A stretch of 37,370 nucleotides of DNA from CAYSUS01 sp964434165 (lineage in GTDB: Bacteria; Planctomycetota; Planctomycetia; Pirellulales; Thermoguttaceae). The notes below the pieces were generated by a model. That model was not told where the DNA came from, did not search any database, and saw only the letters and a list, made by a program, of their open reading frames with translations. Where the stretch lies: assembly GCA_964434165.1 (NCBI GenBank), contig CAYSUS010000068.1, forward strand, positions 1-37,370, given 5' to 3'. The number at the start of each line of letters is the position of its first letter. Position 1 is the stretch's first letter. A program made the translations under genes and the position numbers. Positions 34,801 to 37,370 of this stretch are shown here, one piece after another.

Positions 34801-36089
34801 GCGCGCTCCTCGCCACTCCTGATATCTCCGGCACCGGCACGGCGCAGGACGGCATCCTCGCCTCGGTCGAACCGACGGCCTCGATGTCGCAAGCCAACCT
34901 GGTCGGCGGCAAGCTCGACGGCGCGATCGACTTCGACGGGGACAACGACTACCTGGACTTCGGCAGCGGCACGGTGATGAACGACCCGCCCTCGGCCTTC
35001 ACCCTGGCCATGTGGTTCAACCGCAACAGCCAGGTCGACAGCGCGACGAACCATGGAACGAACAACGTCCTGGCGGCCGTCTCCCGAACCAACGACAACG
35101 ACAACTTCGAGATCGGCAGCGAAGGGACGAACGTCGAGGTGTACATCGACGCGGCCGGCGATATCGAGCCCAACAAGTCGGGCGCCACGGACGGCCGGTT
35201 CGACACCAGCGGCGTCGACGGGGGAATCGCCGACGACCAGTGGCACCACGTCGTGCTGGCGTACGACAACAGCCGAGCAGAGGGGGAGAAGCTTCAGATT
35301 TACTTCGACGGCACGAAGTTCGTCACCAAGGGCACTCCGCCCAACGGCACGCTGGCCGGCGCCCCCTCGGAGCTGACGGTCGGCATCGCGCGCATCGACG
35401 CCGGCGAGAAGTGGGGCGACTTCGACGGCCAGATCGACGACTTCTCGCTGTGGGGCCGGGCGCTGACCGATGACGAGGTGGCGCGCCTGTACAACGGCGG
35501 AGACGGCGCGGCGCTGGGCACCCTCATCGCCGACCTCGTCGATCCGTTCTCAACCACGGCCCTCGACATCTACGCCCCCATGGACGAGGTCGAGGTCGCC
35601 GAGTCCGTCCAGCTCGTCCAGCAGGGTGGCACCGTCGCCCCGGGTGATCGCATCGGCATGACCTCCGTCCTCGGCGGGTACGACATGCAGGCCGGCCAGC
35701 TCGAGATCCAGATCAACGGCTACGACCAGGGCGACCGGGGCTGGGCAGGCGACGCGGCGGGCAACGACGTGGGCCACGACTTCGTGGAGCTTGCCGAAGA
35801 CGCCCTGCTCAACGGCCAGGTGCTCGTCGAGCTGCTCGACGGGTTCGTTCCCCAGACTGGCGACGCCTTCGACGTGCTCCACGCGGCCAACGTCACGCTG
35901 GGCGAGGATTTCGGCCTCGTGCAGCCCGATGGACTGCTGCCGGCCCAGTACTTCCTTGCGGCGGTGATCGGGGCCTCCGGCGACCAGTACCTGGAGCTGC
36001 GGGTCGGCGTGCCCGAGCCCTCGTCCGTCCTCCTGGCGGCCCTGGGGCTGGCCGCGCTGGCGCTGTACGGCTGCAGACGGCGGAGGTAG
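31842..36089 (+). CDS. Giant LamG-domain surface protein with PEP-CTERM sorting signal
   Basis: About 1415 residues from the ATG at 31842 (MAMQLL), chosen because it leads into the signal peptide (AVVLIALCGWLACTGSIATAQ, cleavage after Ala-Gln or Thr-Ala near residue 55); an ATG at 31698 is also in frame. A LamG/concanavalin-like domain (about 55-290) is followed by a long Gly/Thr/Asn-rich beta-strand region (300-1015) with autotransporter-like strand repeats, including two NGLNW/VASNW motifs (about 310 and 470). A second LamG domain follows at about 1020-1220. The C-terminus is VPEPSSVLLAALGLAALAL then YGCRRRR: PEP motif, helix and Arg cluster, the signal for exosortase processing. It is presumably a surface carbohydrate-binding or adhesive protein. 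Its stop (36087-36089) touches the pyrF stop. Confidence 0.92.
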   Translation: MAMQLLPRPSVRYHASLWHKPQGPARRFVAHRITAVVLIALCGWLACTGSIATAQVTPGYKLNYNAGADDGVNNVWEQDGTAIGGFDISGLTNYAHSLFPITSLPGITGAYTFTGGGGTLPTLEGQFDENNLGVTFEMWFRPSDLAGDERLFETGGGNGVGITMGGGSQEAATPDSHVFFSVTQNSGGDQTARVSHDLTSVALGEFIQVVGVFDIDTDTSDLYVNGQWVGSATSAGNITDWSGGDGASVGRLGGSNQGGYTGGGAGFVDYSGEIAIFRVYEATLSASEVTANFAAVAGTDVVFDDDSTDGTWQNGLNWNTNIEPASSQTVHVGNGLTATVTELGEVADGLVLGEGAPATGTVNINSGSLTVTGDIATLGTGVVNLNGGLLVLPGTTASRQVTDYTHADGATLRVGILDGVLTALDVTGTATLASTGTSLFEFEVGGGASTSETVTWDAAAGTWDVASNWDPDVLPSQGSGAVLPGTTFPLLTAGTLVNEANVAAADPGWQVTADGNTLKVTKTGDPIGAGPAKAVIDTAGADVTSNGNLRIALEAGADAAGLQIDAGKLTFSGSNELIMGGGAAGTVDQNGGEVTIGGNLRFGPSDNSLGGTYNLNDGTLHVMGSVVETNGGVDLAQLHINGGTLQVDGIITVQRFSVAEAAGSDTSYEIAGGQSVTSTGTTVAGSSGKGTITLSDGSLKSSNAYVGESGGSEGLVVITGGNTWTVDQFLKIGNNGTGGVVLEDGTLRITGSGQGNSANRALRMAEGASSTATFIMGKGDGSTSPVLTINNSSNGSNWETANAGTGITIIWSGTASLHHDNFITGQAVGSVANVQVGGGAGTATLNLDQGDGNRDWNTNGGHGIVSVLQNGVVNLGRDLNLGSNSDADSGLELTIDGGAVNLGTQQSPDRGGNINFRPGGPKDRIDIVSGSLSTGGGDVNFDNASDRINLSGGTLDMGGGNILLTETDGSQLSFTGGRLQNLGVLKSALLATPDISGTGTAQDGILASVEPTASMSQANLVGGKLDGAIDFDGDNDYLDFGSGTVMNDPPSAFTLAMWFNRNSQVDSATNHGTNNVLAAVSRTNDNDNFEIGSEGTNVEVYIDAAGDIEPNKSGATDGRFDTSGVDGGIADDQWHHVVLAYDNSRAEGEKLQIYFDGTKFVTKGTPPNGTLAGAPSELTVGIARIDAGEKWGDFDGQIDDFSLWGRALTDDEVARLYNGGDGAALGTLIADLVDPFSTTALDIYAPMDEVEVAESVQLVQQGGTVAPGDRIGMTSVLGGYDMQAGQLEIQINGYDQGDRGWAGDAAGNDVGHDFVELAEDALLNGQVLVELLDGFVPQTGDAFDVLHAANVTLGEDFGLVQPDGLLPAQYFLAAVIGASGDQYLELRVGVPEPSSVLLAALGLAALALYGCRRRR

Positions 36090-37025
36090 TCAGGCGCGCG
36101 GCGCCAACCTCCCCGCCGGGGTTTCCGCACTAATCTGGGCGATCATGTCCCGCGTGGCGTCCTCCACGGCCCGTTGCCACTGGTCGGGCGCGAAGCGATC
36201 GCGGTACGGCTCGCGGGCGTGGGCGAAGATTATCCCGCGGGAGTTGTTCACGATCGCGCCCAGGCCGTCGGTGGCAAAGGCCGCGGCGCAATCCCTGGCC
36301 GTGCCCCCCTGGCTGCCGAATCCCGGCACCAGGAACCACGTGTGCGGCATGGCCGCGCGGAGCTCGGCAAGCTGGTCCGGATACGTCGCGCCCACGACCG
36401 CCCCGACCGCGCCGTAGCCGCAGGCGCCCAAGGTCTCCTCAGCCAGCGATTCCACGTGGCGGCCCACGTGGCGGTACAGCGGGATTCCGTCGGCCAGAAG
36501 GTCCTGGAGCAGACCGCCGCCGGGGTTGGAAGTCTTCACCAATACGAACAGCCCGGCTCCACGTCGCGTGGCCGTATCGACGAACGGCCGCAGGCTGTCA
36601 TCGCCCAGATACGGGCTCACGGTGAGCGCGTCGGCCCCCCAGGGGCTGGTTCCGCCGGGCCCAAGCAGCCCCTCGGCGTACGCGGCAGCGGTCGAGCCAA
36701 TGTCGTTGCGCTTGCCGTCGAGGATCACGATCAGGCCGTGCTCGCGGGCACAGCCGATCACCTCGGCCAGGGCCGCCATGCCGGCCGGCCCGAGCTGCTC
36801 GAAGAACGCGGCCTGGGGCTTGACGGCGGCCACCAGCGGCGCGACCACCTCGATCACCCCGCGGCAGAACGCCGCAAAGGCCCGGGCCTTCCCGTCCGCG
36901 CCGGCCGCATCGTGGGATTCCAACAACCCGGGCGGCAACTGCCCCGCCCTGGGGTCCAGCCCCACCAGCACGGGCGTTGCGCGCCGGCGCACGGCATCGG
37001 CGAGACGATCGGCGAAATGCTGCAT
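36090..37025 (-). CDS. pyrF: Orotidine 5'-phosphate decarboxylase, type 2
   Basis: 311 residues from the ATG at 37025, which has GAGGAG about 8 nt upstream; the frame extends a further 15 codons without support. It decarboxylates OMP to UMP, the last step of de novo pyrimidine synthesis. The longer type 2 enzyme is recognised by VGLDPRAGQLP, VAAVKPQAAFFEQLG and the D103-G-K105-R-N-D108-I-G catalytic tetrad region, then VLVKTSNPG and the phosphate-binding VPGFGSQGG. It is convergent with the PEP-CTERM gene, with adjacent stop codons. Confidence 0.97.
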   Translation of the reverse strand: MQHFADRLADAVRRRATPVLVGLDPRAGQLPPGLLESHDAAGADGKARAFAAFCRGVIEVVAPLVAAVKPQAAFFEQLGPAGMAALAEVIGCAREHGLIVILDGKRNDIGSTAAAYAEGLLGPGGTSPWGADALTVSPYLGDDSLRPFVDTATRRGAGLFVLVKTSNPGGGLLQDLLADGIPLYRHVGRHVESLAEETLGACGYGAVGAVVGATYPDQLAELRAAMPHTWFLVPGFGSQGGTARDCAAAFATDGLGAIVNNSRGIIFAHAREPYRDRFAPDQWQRAVEDATRDMIAQISAETPAGRLAPRA

Positions 37026-37189
37026 GGCCAGGCTCCTCGGCGGCTCCTGCGGACGGCACGGCGCGTCCACGACCAGCGAACCATTCTCCCCCGCGCCCTG
37101 TCCACACGGAAGGGGCCTGGCACACGAGGAGCGCGGGGCGCTTCAGGCTTGCCTGCCGAGGAGCCGTCCTGTGCTCAACTCACCAGGCG

Positions 37190-37218
37190 TTGCATCCGGC
37201 GGACTGATCTGCCATACT
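37190..37218 (+). promoter_or_regulatory. Possible promoter for tRNA-Pro
   Basis: TTGCAT (37190-37195), 17-nt spacer, CATACT (37213-37218), ending 37 nt before the tRNA. Both boxes match only in part. Confidence 0.35.
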
Positions 37219-37255
37219 TGATGGGCCGCCTGGGCAACCCCCCAGAGAAGCAATT

Positions 37256-37331
37256 CGGGGCGTGGCGCAGTCTGGTTTAGCGCGTTTGACTGGGGGTCAA
37301 AAGGTCGCTGGTTCGAATCCAGTCGCCCCGA
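37256..37331 (+). tRNA. tRNA-Pro (anticodon GGG)
   Basis: Full cloverleaf of 76 nt. Acceptor arms CGGGGCG (37256-37262) and CGCCCCG (37324-37330) pair perfectly, with A as discriminator at 37331. The D arm is GCGC...GCGC with GG in the loop. Anticodon stem TTTGA/TCAAA encloses CTGGGGG, giving anticodon GGG. The T arm CTGG-TTCGAAT-CCAG is standard. CCA is not encoded (ACT follows), so it must be added. Confidence 0.96.
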
Positions 37332-37370
37332 CTAACAAGCTTGTACAAGTCCGAATCGGGCCGTAGGACG

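Noticed and set aside
32532..35249. 905-codon open frame on the minus strand
   Set aside because: Antisense of the LamG/PEP-CTERM gene; composition is an artefact of its Gly/Thr/Asn repeats.

Overview
The window is GC-rich chromosomal DNA that looks like a member of the Planctomycetota. The evidence is a 1415-residue LamG protein ending in a PEP-CTERM sorting signal, two membrane-anchored Hanks-type Ser/Thr kinases of planctomycete style, a VWA/DUF58/BatA cassette, many genes without a clear Shine-Dalgarno sequence, and intergenic palindromic repeats. It is a scaffold, because FtsK is interrupted by 10 N at 17799-17808. The lineage is inferred from gene content; no marker gene was compared.

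Layout. 1-74: start of a minus-strand gene with a Tat signal, followed by about 600 bp with no recognisable gene. 681-9850: a plus-strand run of a secreted hypothetical protein, a VWA/GATase-like membrane protein, a DUF58 protein, a BatA-like VWA protein, a SurA/PpiC-like membrane protein and a GT2 glycosyltransferase. 9920-13553: minus-strand hemB, a decayed two-gene module (small conserved protein plus truncated retropepsin-like protein) and a Ser/Thr kinase. 13739-18028: truB and ftsK. 18185-23974: promoter, branched-chain-amino-acid leader peptide, attenuator, cimA, valS and a DUF151 nuclease gene. 24132-28516: a minus-strand threonine/lysine cluster, hom, a phosphoglycerate-mutase-like candidate homoserine kinase and lysC with four ACT domains. 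28652-31593: maf (minus), an RluA-type pseudouridine synthase and a second kinase. 31842-37331: the giant LamG/PEP-CTERM protein, pyrF (minus) and tRNA-Pro(GGG).

The most notable signal is upstream of cimA. A consensus-like promoter is followed by a 29-codon open frame ending in a Val/Ile run, then mutually exclusive antiterminator and terminator hairpins, with the terminator U-tract 17 nt before the cimA start. This is the architecture of ribosome-mediated transcription attenuation. The next gene is valS, so one Val/Ile-sensing switch may govern both the first step of isoleucine precursor synthesis and valyl-tRNA charging. On the other side of valS and DUF151, the hom / PGM-like / lysC cluster supplies the aspartate branch and appears to use a non-orthologous homoserine kinase. 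No defence system, prophage, IS element or CRISPR array was found.
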